From Paenibacillus crassostreae (GTDB taxonomy: Bacteria; Bacillota; Bacilli; Paenibacillales; Paenibacillaceae): 64,000 bases of DNA. The translations under genes were made by a program, and so were the position numbers. Shown here one piece after another: positions 1-7,624 of this stretch (its first letter is position 1; each line of letters begins with the position of its first letter). The notes beneath the pieces were generated by a model. It searched no databases, was not told the DNA's origin, and saw only the letters and a list, made by a program, of their open reading frames with translations. Location: positions 992,001 through 1,056,000 of the forward strand of contig NZ_CP017770.1 of assembly GCF_001857945.1 (NCBI RefSeq). The letters run 5' to 3'.

Positions 1-157
1 TTGAGAATAGGGCAACGATTGCGATATCGTTGATTTGTGGTGCCACATGATCTGCATATGGTAACTCTGCAGTTACTACACTGTCCAAATTCTTAAAAGT
101 CACCCTCGCCTTACGCGTGACAGTATCCATGGAGCTGATCTCGCCCTTTCTGATCAT
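1..157 (-). CDS. Phage baseplate assembly protein V-like, N-terminal part
   Basis: An open frame begins with ATG at 157 and runs off the window edge. Its start codon overlaps the TGA of the upstream D gene (TGATG), which indicates translational coupling. About 52 residues are visible, beginning MIRKGEIS and rich in beta-strand-like, OB-fold-like sequence. Position directly after gpD, together with this start, fits gpV-type baseplate spike proteins of P2-like tails. The C-terminal spike part cannot be seen, so the call rests on context and a short N-terminus. Confidence 0.55.
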   Translation of the reverse strand, partial: MIRKGEISSMDTVTRKARVTFKNLDSVVTAELPYADHVAPQINDIAIVALFS

Positions 158-1086
158 CAATAACCCTCCAATGGCTTTCGTAGCTTTACTTTGGTTTTGT
201 TATTTATTAAATCGTGGACTAATCTATCGGTAAAATATACTCCATCAAACATGCCGACATCAGTAACTTGAATAGTTGTCCCTGCTGCATAATTAGTATT
301 TAAATTTACCGCTAGCGATCCGGTAAGCATGTGCTTGTTAAAACTTCGGATAATGCCTTTAGCCCAACGGTTAGCTTCCGCTTGATTACTTGCAAAAATA
401 TTGCGTTTAAGTGTAGGTCCGTTAGTTCCTGAAGCTGTATATTCACCTTCGATATAACCACTCAGTGCCTGACTACTGACTATGCATTTACCGTAGATAT
501 CCGTTGATTTGTCTATAAACTCAAAGTCACCGTTGATGTTCGATTCTCGAATGATGGACAGTTCAGGATCCGGAACTATCTTCTCTTGCGTGGCTTCATC
601 ATAAATCACGATAGATTTGTTATTAATCTTTAGAGCGTAGCCTTCAAGTGAGCACCGATCAGCAAGGAAAGAAAAGTCAGCTTGCTCGATCTGATCAACT
701 CTCTCATATAGATGATTAGTAACTCCGTAAGTTTTAATAGTAAATCCGTGCCGAGCTGCTATTTGCGTGACAATTTCCAAGAAGCGGACGCTTTCCCATC
801 CTTGCGATCGTGCTGATTTACTAGTCTGAGGTATAGATAACGCAGCAAGTCCAAAGCTACCAGCTGTTTGCATGATCTGATCGATGTACATTAATCCAGT
901 ATCATAACCGCTTTCCTTAACTTGTAGAGTATCGTTCTTAGCGGGTTTCCACTTACCCCAAATCCCCTCGGTATCTGAAAATTTGAGCGTCAGACTATCA
1001 GGGATACCGCCGGAATTGTCGATCATTTGAATGGATGTAGGGTGAACGGAAGAGGTGATATCCGTACCGTTATAGATTATCTGCAC
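157..1086 (-). CDS. Phage late control gene D-type tail protein
   Basis: This 309-residue protein matches the late-control D / baseplate hub family, which forms the hub at the tail tip and resembles gp27/VgrG N-terminal domains. Visible hallmarks are the early GTDIT turn, the segment around residues 95-140 describing a LysM-like or hub domain, and the C-terminal stretch on TTIQVTDVGMFDGVYFTDR typical of the family. It uses a GTG start immediately after the stop of the tail X gene and overlaps the next gene by one base. It belongs to the structural late operon. Confidence in the family is high; the exact P2 gpD regulatory role is not implied. Confidence 0.85.
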   Translation of the reverse strand: MQIIYNGTDITSSVHPTSIQMIDNSGGIPDSLTLKFSDTEGIWGKWKPAKNDTLQVKESGYDTGLMYIDQIMQTAGSFGLAALSIPQTSKSARSQGWESVRFLEIVTQIAARHGFTIKTYGVTNHLYERVDQIEQADFSFLADRCSLEGYALKINNKSIVIYDEATQEKIVPDPELSIIRESNINGDFEFIDKSTDIYGKCIVSSQALSGYIEGEYTASGTNGPTLKRNIFASNQAEANRWAKGIIRSFNKHMLTGSLAVNLNTNYAAGTTIQVTDVGMFDGVYFTDRLVHDLINNKTKVKLRKPLEGY

Positions 1087-1311
1087 CTAATCACCCTGTT
1101 TCCAAGGCGGTAAGGTGGATGCAGCTGCATCCTCGATGATCGGGATAAACAACTCCTCACCACCTGCAAATGAAATGATTGAGCGATACCTTAGATTTGC
1201 TTGAATGATTTTCGAAGAATGTCGTTCGTCATTATAGAAATCTAAAGAAATAGCGTCGAAAGTATCTCCCGCCATAGTTGTATAAAGATGTCCTTTCACT
1301 AAATCATCCAA
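1087..1311 (-). CDS. Phage tail protein X (LysM-like)
   Basis: A 74-residue protein with a single LysM-like fold: a Thr-Met-Ala-Gly-Asp-Thr-Phe-Asp segment near residue 12-19 followed by an Ala-Asn-Leu and a Phe-Ile-Pro-Ile ending. That is the pattern of P2 gpX-type tail proteins, thought to link tail tip and hub. It starts with TTG behind AGGAGGG, and its start overlaps the 3' end of the tape-measure gene by eight bases. The order tape measure, X, D is the standard P2-like arrangement. Confidence 0.85.
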   Translation of the reverse strand: MDDLVKGHLYTTMAGDTFDAISLDFYNDERHSSKIIQANLRYRSIISFAGGEELFIPIIEDAAASTLPPWKQGD

Positions 1312-3211
1312 AGCTTACCCTCCTTTTCGACTCCCACCATGCATCAGCACGATCGAAGAAGTCATCCCCTGCTTCTTCCAAATCTTTAGATACATCACCT
1401 GAACCAGAGCCACTATATACTGGTGCAAAGACGAAAGTCGGCCTTTCACCGCCTCCTGTGTCAGCACCGATTGCTTTGGCTGTCTGATTTAACAAACTTA
1501 AGCTTCGTGGTGTACGTTTCAGTGGTATAGCTGCTTCCGGTCCTGCTTCACCGAATATAGAAGGTTGATTCGTAAATCCACCTTTTGCAAAGGCGGGAAT
1601 CATCGGGATATTAATACCGAACTCTTGTCCACCAGCCCATTCAGGGAGTTGGAATTGGATTTTGTTCAGTCCGGCAATCAATTTATTTATTCCACCAATA
1701 GCCATATTGATGAAACCCTTAAATGCTGCAGTTGCTCCATCCCATAGTGTGCTAAAAAAAGAACCAACCATTTGGAAAACTGGCAACACTTTGTTCTGCC
1801 ATACATCAACCATCCAAGTTGATACCTGATCCCAGTTCTGCCATAGTAGGATGATTCCAGCAACAAGTGCTGCGACCGCTAATATAACAAGCCCAATTGG
1901 TGACGTAAGGAATGCAACGGCTGAAGCAAGTGCAGTAGTAACAGTAGCTCCGATTCCAGCAGCAACATTCCACGCGGATCCTGCTGCAACCATAGCCCAT
2001 GTTGCAACTGTGCTCGTACCTTTCACGACTGCATCCTTGAGATACAATGCATTAAGATATAATGTTATTGCTTTATCCTTAGATTTTGCAATTCCGAGAA
2101 ATTCGTAAGCCTTGGTAATGCTTTTGATCCCAGCAGCTATTCCAGAACCAATCTTCCATAATGCCATCGCCCCCACAATTCCAAGTATTATCGGTTTAAT
2201 GAGAGACCAATTGCTAGATATAAATTGACCTACATCTGTAGCCTTGTTATATACCTGACCCAATATTGCAATAAACTTGCCCACACCACTTACTATTCCT
2301 GGTATCGAATTGATGATAGTATCTGAGACTTTGGCAATAATATCTTGCAGTTTACCCATTTTCTCAGGGCTACTCGCAAAACTATCGATTAGCTGATTGC
2401 CTTTTTCATATAGCTTAGTGAATGCAGGGAGGGCTGCTTTCATGATGTTTGCAGATAGCTGCTTAAAACCTTCCCCGAATAACCTTTGTTGGTTAGCATA
2501 ACCGTCCTGCGTTCTAGCGAAGTCACCCTGCGCATCCGCACTCTGCTGTAGCAAGTAGTTGTACCGGAGCATGACTTGATCACCTTGGCTCATCTTATCC
2601 CAGCTTGTCTTTATCCCTTGTGCGAGAGCGTAGGCTTCTAGGTTAGCTACACTCATGTTGATGCCAAGAGCCCTCAGTGGTTCTGTTTCACCCGATATAC
2701 CAGACTTAATCTTCTCGAATGCTTCAGCAGGATCTAAGTTGTAGAAGGATGCAAAGTCCCCTGATAGTCCGGTGAGATTTTCAGACATTTGAATCAAGTG
2801 GTCGCTTGATATCCCCGAGCTTTTCATCAGTGCCCCCAAGGTCCCGGTATACTGTTTGGCTGATAGTTCGGATAGTCCAAAACTCTTTAGAGCTGTATTG
2901 GCAAAAGCATTTATTTGTTCTGCTCCTTTGCCAAAGGTCACATCCACCACGTTCTGTACTTCTGTGAGATCAGATGCGAGGTCGAGACCTTGTTTCGCTA
3001 CTGCTACAAGACCGACCCCAATAGCGGCTGCTCCAATTGTTGCTGCCTTAGTAGCGATACCGAAAGCTTTACTAGCTATATTTCCAAATTTTGCAGTACT
3101 ATTACCGAGACCATTAACCTTCTTGTCTGTATCCTTAATTGCCTTCGCCAAGGATGGATCGATCTTCCCAGCCAAAACGATTAAAGCTTGTAGATCACGT
3201 TTACTTGCCAC
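1304..3211 (-). CDS. Phage tail tape measure protein
   Basis: A long protein (635 residues from the GTG at 3211) that sets tail length and helps DNA ejection. The N-terminus contains the family-typical IVLAGKIDPSLAKAIK segment. The middle has repeated hydrophobic helices (about residues 340-480), and the C-terminal part carries FGEAGPEAAIPL, a hallmark of tape-measure proteins. A longer frame from 3250 exists, but GTG at 3211 follows AGGAGG/AAAGGA and leaves only an 11-base overlap with the frameshifted chaperone frame, so I prefer it. Tail length would be short to medium for a myovirus. Confidence 0.9.
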   Translation of the reverse strand: MASKRDLQALIVLAGKIDPSLAKAIKDTDKKVNGLGNSTAKFGNIASKAFGIATKAATIGAAAIGVGLVAVAKQGLDLASDLTEVQNVVDVTFGKGAEQINAFANTALKSFGLSELSAKQYTGTLGALMKSSGISSDHLIQMSENLTGLSGDFASFYNLDPAEAFEKIKSGISGETEPLRALGINMSVANLEAYALAQGIKTSWDKMSQGDQVMLRYNYLLQQSADAQGDFARTQDGYANQQRLFGEGFKQLSANIMKAALPAFTKLYEKGNQLIDSFASSPEKMGKLQDIIAKVSDTIINSIPGIVSGVGKFIAILGQVYNKATDVGQFISSNWSLIKPIILGIVGAMALWKIGSGIAAGIKSITKAYEFLGIAKSKDKAITLYLNALYLKDAVVKGTSTVATWAMVAAGSAWNVAAGIGATVTTALASAVAFLTSPIGLVILAVAALVAGIILLWQNWDQVSTWMVDVWQNKVLPVFQMVGSFFSTLWDGATAAFKGFINMAIGGINKLIAGLNKIQFQLPEWAGGQEFGINIPMIPAFAKGGFTNQPSIFGEAGPEAAIPLKRTPRSLSLLNQTAKAIGADTGGGERPTFVFAPVYSGSGSGDVSKDLEEAGDDFFDRADAWWESKRRVSFG

Positions 3212-3392
3212 GAGTCCTTTCCGCCTCCTTTTGTTGGCGTTCTGCTTCATCCGCTAATGATTCGTAAAACTCATGTAACTCAATCATGCTCATCTGCATG
3301 CACTCCGTACGAGTGGCGAAGTGATTAAAAACTAATTGAGTAATGCATCCTGAGATGTATCCGTCGCTGATGAGTCCTCCGAATCGATAAAG
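3201..3392 (-). CDS. Tail assembly chaperone E' extension, reached by -1 frameshift
   Basis: This is the -1 frame extension of the upstream E gene. It is open without a stop from the slippery site at 3398-3392 to the TAA at 3203-3201, adding 63 residues. The end of the extension is charged and helical (MIELHEFYESLADEAERQQ..., ending RTRGK), like P2 gpE'-type proteins. The full fusion would have about 158 residues. It overlaps the preferred GTG start of the tape-measure gene by 11 bases. A separate start at ATG 3300 or just below could also give a short protein, so the frameshift itself is a prediction. Confidence 0.75.
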   Translation of the reverse strand, partial: LYRFGGLISDGYISGCITQLVFNHFATRTECMQMSMIELHEFYESLADEAERQQKEAERTRGK

Positions 3393-3676
3393 AAAAAATC
3401 TCGCACCAGAGCCTCCGCTTTCACAGAATCTTTTGCACTCATTCGGAGTACATCATCTGCTTCGATGGAAGGATTCTCTTTTTTAACAGCAGCCGCAAAC
3501 AAGTACAAATGGTAATCTGAATCTAGTTCCTGAACCATGACCATGTTCCCGGCCTTTTTATATCCTTTCGTCGCTTCTGCCTTTTCCCTAGCTGTCATAT
3601 CCTCAAGGTTGTAAGATAACTCCGTTACAGACTCACCATTAATATTTATAGCCTTGCTCAATTTAAATTTTGGCAA
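3332..3676 (-). CDS. Phage tail assembly chaperone protein E
   Basis: A 114-residue protein of the P2 gpE / tail-assembly chaperone type, encoded between the tail tube and the tape measure, where all long-tailed phages place this chaperone. The N-terminus (PKFKLSKAININGESVTEL) and central DMTAREKAEATKGYKKAG are typical. TTG is the start, eight bases after AGGAGG. It is expected to bind the tape measure during tail assembly. The zero-frame product ends at TAG 3334-3332; a fraction of ribosomes is predicted to slip to give the longer fusion. Confidence 0.85.
   Translation of the reverse strand: MPKFKLSKAININGESVTELSYNLEDMTAREKAEATKGYKKAGNMVMVQELDSDYHLYLFAAAVKKENPSIEADDVLRMSAKDSVKAEALVRDFFFIDSEDSSATDTSQDALLN
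3392..3398 (-). promoter_or_regulatory. Slippery heptamer T TTT TTC for programmed -1 frameshift
   Basis: In the E frame the codons read GAT TTT TTC (3400-3392), an exact X XXY YYZ heptamer. Slipping back one base continues into a frame that stays open through the E stop to the start of the tape-measure gene. This is the expected place and direction for tail-chaperone frameshifting in phages. I did not identify a clear downstream pseudoknot. Confidence 0.75.
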
Positions 3677-3697
3677 TGTAATCCCTCCTCGAATTGT

Positions 3698-3726
3698 AAA
3701 AAAACAGCCCTCCTATTGGAGAGCTG
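3698..3726 (-). terminator. Hairpin plus T-run after the tail tube gene
   Basis: On the minus strand a 9-bp stem (CAGCTCTCC with GGAGGGCTG, one G-T pair) encloses a 4-base loop and is followed by seven T. The stop codon of the tail tube gene lies inside the hairpin. It may act as a partial terminator that lowers chaperone and tape-measure transcription relative to the abundant sheath and tube. Confidence 0.7.
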
Positions 3727-4240
3727 TTCGAATGTTGGCCATATAGTCAACGCCATTTACTGCATACTTATAATTGAATTTATCGATTAGAAGAACTTCT
3801 TTCCCATCGATGATTTTACGTAGATAGTAGACTTCATACTCACTCGATCCGTCCGCTCCAGCGTTGACCTCAATCTTACCCATGTCGTATGTCTTATTTA
3901 CTGCTGACATAAACACTTTATTCTGTTGAATACCTATCTTCGAGTTACTGGAATCAAATAGATCAACTACCCAAATGACCTCGAATTTGATTTCTCCCGG
4001 TCTAGACAACATCGGATATTGAGCAGTATCAGCCCGATTATTTACGGTAAACGTCATGGATCCAATCTGTCCGTAAGTCGGCATGTCGATCTCGCCCATA
4101 ATGCCAGCACCTTTGATCGTATCAGTTAACTTTTCAATACTCGGTAGCTGCAGGTCGGAGTTGTCATCAATTACTACGAGATTTCCAGTTGTGTCAGTCG
4201 CCTTTAATTTGTACTGGATCGTTTTGTTGGTTATTTTCAT
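3713..4240 (-). CDS. Phage major tail tube protein
   Basis: A 175-residue tail tube protein of the P2 FII family, which polymerises into the inner tube of contractile tails. It begins with KITNKTIQYKLKATDTTG and contains IKGAGIMGEIDMPTYGQIGSM, a pattern typical of these tubes. Its ATG overlaps the sheath stop by four bases (ATGA), and the pair sheath-tube is the standard order. The stop falls within a terminator-like hairpin. Confidence 0.9.
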   Translation of the reverse strand: MKITNKTIQYKLKATDTTGNLVVIDDNSDLQLPSIEKLTDTIKGAGIMGEIDMPTYGQIGSMTFTVNNRADTAQYPMLSRPGEIKFEVIWVVDLFDSSNSKIGIQQNKVFMSAVNKTYDMGKIEVNAGADGSSEYEVYYLRKIIDGKEVLLIDKFNYKYAVNGVDYMANIRTALQ

Positions 4241-5679
4241 TCGCTCTCACCTCCGAACAGTGCTGTTATCCCTGCGGTTGTATAACAGATACGGAATGTG
4301 AGTGACTTAGCAACTGGTGTAGTAGTGGTTAGGATGTCAAAGATAAAATCACCCTCCACAATAGAACTTGTTGGATTACTAGTCTCATTGAAGCTGATCG
4401 CACCAGCTAGAAGCTTACCGTCTGCAATTAGTCCACTCAACCATACGCCTGAGTCGTTTAAGATTGTATCCACCTTACTGCGATTTAGAGGACCATCCAC
4501 ATCAGCGCCATAACGACGTTGGAACGAATTGGTCAAGTATCGCAACATCCGGATGGAAGCATCAAACATGTTTTCAGGATCAGTTTCTACTCCGTATGCA
4601 AAGTTCGCATTGTGAGGACCCCACAACACCCATATACCGTCGCGGAAGTTGAATGTTGTAATCCCCTTGGTGTTGAGTTCGTTAGCTTGTAGCTCGTCAA
4701 ATGCGATTACTGATCCATCACCCAAGACGGTTGCAGTTACATCAACTCGTTTATTGGAAGGTGACTCAAATGGCACATTGTCATTGGCGAAATCCGTTTG
4801 TTGCATCCGCACACCCATGATTGTAGAGGACCAAAATGTTCTCCCTGCCATACTGACCTTTGGCCAACCAACTTTCAGAGGAATATCCGTGTAACCGTTA
4901 GTTTCTTTCCAAGTGATTGCTTCAGCGATCGTGGTTGAAGTTGCTCCTACATCTAAATCAGCAAGTACAACAGCGTCCCAGTGACCGTTTATCTTTTGAG
5001 ATTTAGTAATTAGTGCTTCTTTGATCTCTTTCGTCTGTGACCAACCAGGAGCCGCTAGAAGCGTTGGAATTTGATTAAGTGTCTGATAAATAAGATCGAT
5101 CGTTGAAATGCCAGATCGAACGCCATCGAGATTACCGCCGATGACATCAGCAGGCAATACTTTAGTAATATCCATCTTGTTGTACGTGGTAGGTGTCGGA
5201 TTAACAAGTGTCATGGTTGGGAGTGCTGTTAACTTAACGCGTCCATCTGCCAAATATTCTGCCTTGTAATCCGTTCCTTGCACCTTGCCAATGATTTCAA
5301 TAGTGCTCAACACTGCTTGTCCAGTCAGATAACCCACTCCGTTAACGATGGCTACATCTTCTGTTTCTACAGTCGAGTGTACAGTCGGATCCATAACGTT
5401 AATAACGATGATCGGGCCAATAGGCTGAATACGATTTTTGAAGTGAGCATATACAGCTTCAGATAATGTAAAAGTGGACCAGTCATCTGAATATCCGATC
5501 TTTGCAACTGCATCATCGTAGTTGTTAAGTACCAATGGTACGTTTACTGCGCCTGCAGGATTGGCCAGTCGTTGAATAGGAGCTGTACCGATATAGACTG
5601 GTAATGTTCCAACCCCTGAAGGTGGTAATGTGTCCGTGCTAGGCTCGATTGAACCGTATACACCATGTTTATAAGACAT
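4237..5679 (-). CDS. Phage tail sheath protein
   Basis: A 480-residue contractile sheath subunit. The N-terminus (YKHGVYGSIEPSTDTLPPSG) contains the hallmark of sheath family proteins, which resemble Mu gpL and pyocin sheath. The C-terminal part, residues about 330-470, has the segment WVLWGPHNANFAYG and the IRMLRYLTNSFQRRYGADVDGPL block typical of the conserved sheath domain. The gene is followed directly by the tube gene. Presence of sheath plus tube identifies a myovirus-type tail. Confidence 0.95.
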   Translation of the reverse strand: MSYKHGVYGSIEPSTDTLPPSGVGTLPVYIGTAPIQRLANPAGAVNVPLVLNNYDDAVAKIGYSDDWSTFTLSEAVYAHFKNRIQPIGPIIVINVMDPTVHSTVETEDVAIVNGVGYLTGQAVLSTIEIIGKVQGTDYKAEYLADGRVKLTALPTMTLVNPTPTTYNKMDITKVLPADVIGGNLDGVRSGISTIDLIYQTLNQIPTLLAAPGWSQTKEIKEALITKSQKINGHWDAVVLADLDVGATSTTIAEAITWKETNGYTDIPLKVGWPKVSMAGRTFWSSTIMGVRMQQTDFANDNVPFESPSNKRVDVTATVLGDGSVIAFDELQANELNTKGITTFNFRDGIWVLWGPHNANFAYGVETDPENMFDASIRMLRYLTNSFQRRYGADVDGPLNRSKVDTILNDSGVWLSGLIADGKLLAGAISFNETSNPTSSIVEGDFIFDILTTTTPVAKSLTFRICYTTAGITALFGGESE

Positions 5680-5696
5680 TTAGCTCACATCCTTTC

Positions 5697-6245
5697 TTAA
5701 TCTATTAAATAGTTTGGTACGTTCACGAATGGTAAAGTGACTGTTGTTGCTCTAAAGGTTAGCCAACCGACCCAATATCCAACAGGCTGTTGTTGATACA
5801 TTCCCCATCTAAAAGGCTTCTGTGCGGATGTTTCGCCACCACCAATGAGGTAGTTTGATGATAATTCACGTCTGCAGATGGTCATTAAGTTGAGAAGGTC
5901 CTGATATCCCTTGTAATTCGGAATGATTACACCGGACTCAGGATATAGACCGGGGTTATAAACAACGAACGTGATCCGGATGTTAATGCCTGCATCGGAT
6001 CCATCATCTTCACCATCATCCATGCCGACTACCATAGCTGGGATAGCACTCTTTACCCCATCAGGTAATTGCAAAGGTACATCTTCAAGTTGGTTAGGCG
6101 GAGGCAACCAGCCAATAAACGCATTAGGGTGCATCAGTTGATACTCTCTGATGTCATCATCGTTTGGCACCATGAGCTTGATCTTGGGGCTGACATTCAC
6201 TTCACAAAAGGTTTTTATAGCTTCAAGTATCGTGTTGTCGATCAT
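5697..6245 (-). CDS. Phage tail completion/neck protein, hypothetical
   Basis: A 182-residue protein that I cannot place in a named family with certainty. It has an N-terminal helix, a Pro-rich loop (WLPPPNQLEDVPLQL), an acidic patch DDGEDDGSD near residue 77-85 and several aromatic beta segments. Its location between the minor tail Z-like gene and the sheath is where tail terminator or completion proteins of Mu/P2-like phages lie. The ATG overlaps the end of the preceding gene by four bases, so it is translated as part of the operon. Confidence 0.6.
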   Translation of the reverse strand: MIDNTILEAIKTFCEVNVSPKIKLMVPNDDDIREYQLMHPNAFIGWLPPPNQLEDVPLQLPDGVKSAIPAMVVGMDDGEDDGSDAGINIRITFVVYNPGLYPESGVIIPNYKGYQDLLNLMTICRRELSSNYLIGGGETSAQKPFRWGMYQQQPVGYWVGWLTFRATTVTLPFVNVPNYLID

Positions 6246-6814
6246 TTCGCTTTCACCTTCTTCAACCTATATTCGATCTCATGCTCAATCCGTTTTGCCA
6301 ATATCTCATTAGCATCCTTTTGAATCTGATTCGACACATTTAAAGAGTCAATCATCTGTGGCACTGACAATGTACGTAGTACCTCGACCGGATATCGATC
6401 TTTACCCATCCGTTTTAAAACTTGATTTTTCCCATTAAGAGTCTGAACAAATGCTCTAGGATCAGTGTTTATCTGCTTTAATCCAGCTGATTTTTTCACC
6501 TTCACTTTTACCTTCCTCACCTTTTTGCCTGATTGGCTGATGCGAAAATGAGAAAAGGAAAGTGTGCGCCCCTCTGATTTTAAGAACGCCCTTAAGTTAC
6601 CTTTTCTAGCTTTATTCTTGGTGATGGTTTTCTTCACATCAGATACTTTGATGTTGTATTCTTTTGTAACGATTCGACCCAGTTTCGTGTTGATTTGATC
6701 TAGTGTCCGATTAACTGCTGACATTGCAGCTGCAGGCATCTGCTTCTCAAAATCTTTCAGACCTACAACGACCCTGTTCAATTGTGTAGTATCGATCACG
6801 ATTTTACTTCCCAA
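6242..6814 (-). CDS. Phage minor tail protein Z-like / gp10-like connector
   Basis: A 190-residue basic protein with the pattern of lambda gpZ and HK97 gp10-type neck proteins: IVIDTTQLNRVVVGLKDFEKQMP at the N-terminus and a Lys-rich core (KVRKVKVKVKKSAG, about residues 93-106). These proteins help join tail to head or mature the tail end. The start is TTG behind GAGGGGAGTAAC; no ATG lies nearby in frame. It is coupled to the downstream 182-residue gene by a four-base overlap. Confidence 0.75.
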   Translation of the reverse strand: MGSKIVIDTTQLNRVVVGLKDFEKQMPAAAMSAVNRTLDQINTKLGRIVTKEYNIKVSDVKKTITKNKARKGNLRAFLKSEGRTLSFSHFRISQSGKKVRKVKVKVKKSAGLKQINTDPRAFVQTLNGKNQVLKRMGKDRYPVEVLRTLSVPQMIDSLNVSNQIQKDANEILAKRIEHEIEYRLKKVKAK

Positions 6815-6815
6815 G

Positions 6816-7139
6816 TTACTCCCCTCGGTTCTGAGTCAACATAATCTCAAACACCCCAGTGTCTTCACCTTTTACATCATCGATCCAATACTGTTTTTTA
6901 CCAAATATTTGAGAGTTGCCAACCTTGGGTTTTTGGTCACCGTATGCAGCTACTGGAATAAAGTAAAGGAGCATCCCGGTTGTTATACCGAAATACTCCT
7001 TGTCAGAACGTTTCTTTAATTGATCGTCGTCGATCATGACTGGTTTAGTTACTCCGTCAATCTCGACTTCTTCGCTAAATTCATCCACATTGAAAAAGGC
7101 CTGCGTAACGTCCAGAGCGGCTTGCTCTTTAAAGTTCAC
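6816..7139 (-). CDS. Phage head-tail joining protein candidate
   Basis: I choose GTG at 7139, giving 107 residues (NFKEQAALDVTQAFFNVDEF at the start). It follows an AAGAAGG ribosome site and leaves an 11-base overlap with the upstream 54-residue gene. The longer frame from 7172 would overlap 44 bases and add a basic, unlikely leader. NFKEQ...FFNVDEF...EIDG is a recurring start of small neck proteins sitting before gpZ-like genes. The function as adaptor is inferred from position. Confidence 0.65.
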   Translation of the reverse strand: MNFKEQAALDVTQAFFNVDEFSEEVEIDGVTKPVMIDDDQLKKRSDKEYFGITTGMLLYFIPVAAYGDQKPKVGNSQIFGKKQYWIDDVKGEDTGVFEIMLTQNRGE

Positions 7140-7293
7140 GGGAAGCCTTCTTCTTTGTCTCAGCAACGACAATAATACCCTTACGAATCTCAGCCTTTAC
7201 ACTCACTGGGTCAGCATCAAAAGAGGAGCCCTCACGATAAAGGACTCCTTCAATCTCAGCGTATCCGCGCACTACATTATAGGTTGTCTTCAT
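7129..7293 (-). CDS. Small phage protein, 54 residues
   Basis: A short frame from ATG 7293 to TAA 7131-7129 fills the otherwise empty space between two structural genes. The product (KTTYNVVRGYAEIEGVLYRE..., ending KKKASREL) is a compact, charged protein. It overlaps the upstream 113-residue gene by 17 bases and the downstream GTG start by 11 bases, the tight packing expected in this operon. Function is unknown; a minor connector role is only a guess. Confidence 0.6.
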   Translation of the reverse strand: MKTTYNVVRGYAEIEGVLYREGSSFDADPVSVKAEIRKGIIVVAETKKKASREL

Positions 7294-7618
7294 CGACATT
7301 CACCTGCAATTCGAACCACTCAGAGTATTGCTTTATACGATCTTCTGCTTTTGTAGATGGTTCAATCTCTAGAGTTTCGAGCAGTTCTTTTTGCTCATCG
7401 GCTTTCAGCTTGGTGAAATCTTCAATGGTAGCGAGATCATCTGAAATCGGTAAATCAAGAGCTCCCATTCCTTCTTCACTAGCCATGAATTCACCGACTT
7501 TGAGATTGATCAGACGCTCACCTTCTTTTTTTGTTAGGTCCGTTAAAATATCTCCCGGACTGTAACTCTCCCCGTTGTGACGAATCTTTCCAATCGCTTT
7601 AATATCCAATACAATCAT
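7277..7618 (-). CDS. Phage structural-region hypothetical protein
   Basis: A 113-residue acidic protein between the major capsid and the connector genes. The N-terminus MIVLDIKAIGKIRHNG and GDILTDLTKKEGERLINLKVGEF suggest a small SH3-like beta domain, followed by an acidic helical tail (ADEQKELLETLEIEPSTKAED). This N-terminal pattern recurs in small head proteins following capsid genes, where it often ends in a DNA- or connector-binding helix. AAGGAGGA lies just before the ATG. No named function can be supported. Confidence 0.7.
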   Translation of the reverse strand: MIVLDIKAIGKIRHNGESYSPGDILTDLTKKEGERLINLKVGEFMASEEGMGALDLPISDDLATIEDFTKLKADEQKELLETLEIEPSTKAEDRIKQYSEWFELQVNVDEDNL

Positions 7619-7624
7619 TCCTCC

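Noticed and set aside
2856-3257. Plus-strand ORF of 133 codons opposite the tape-measure gene
   Set aside because: It is the shadow of a strong minus-strand coding frame; the product has no recognisable features.
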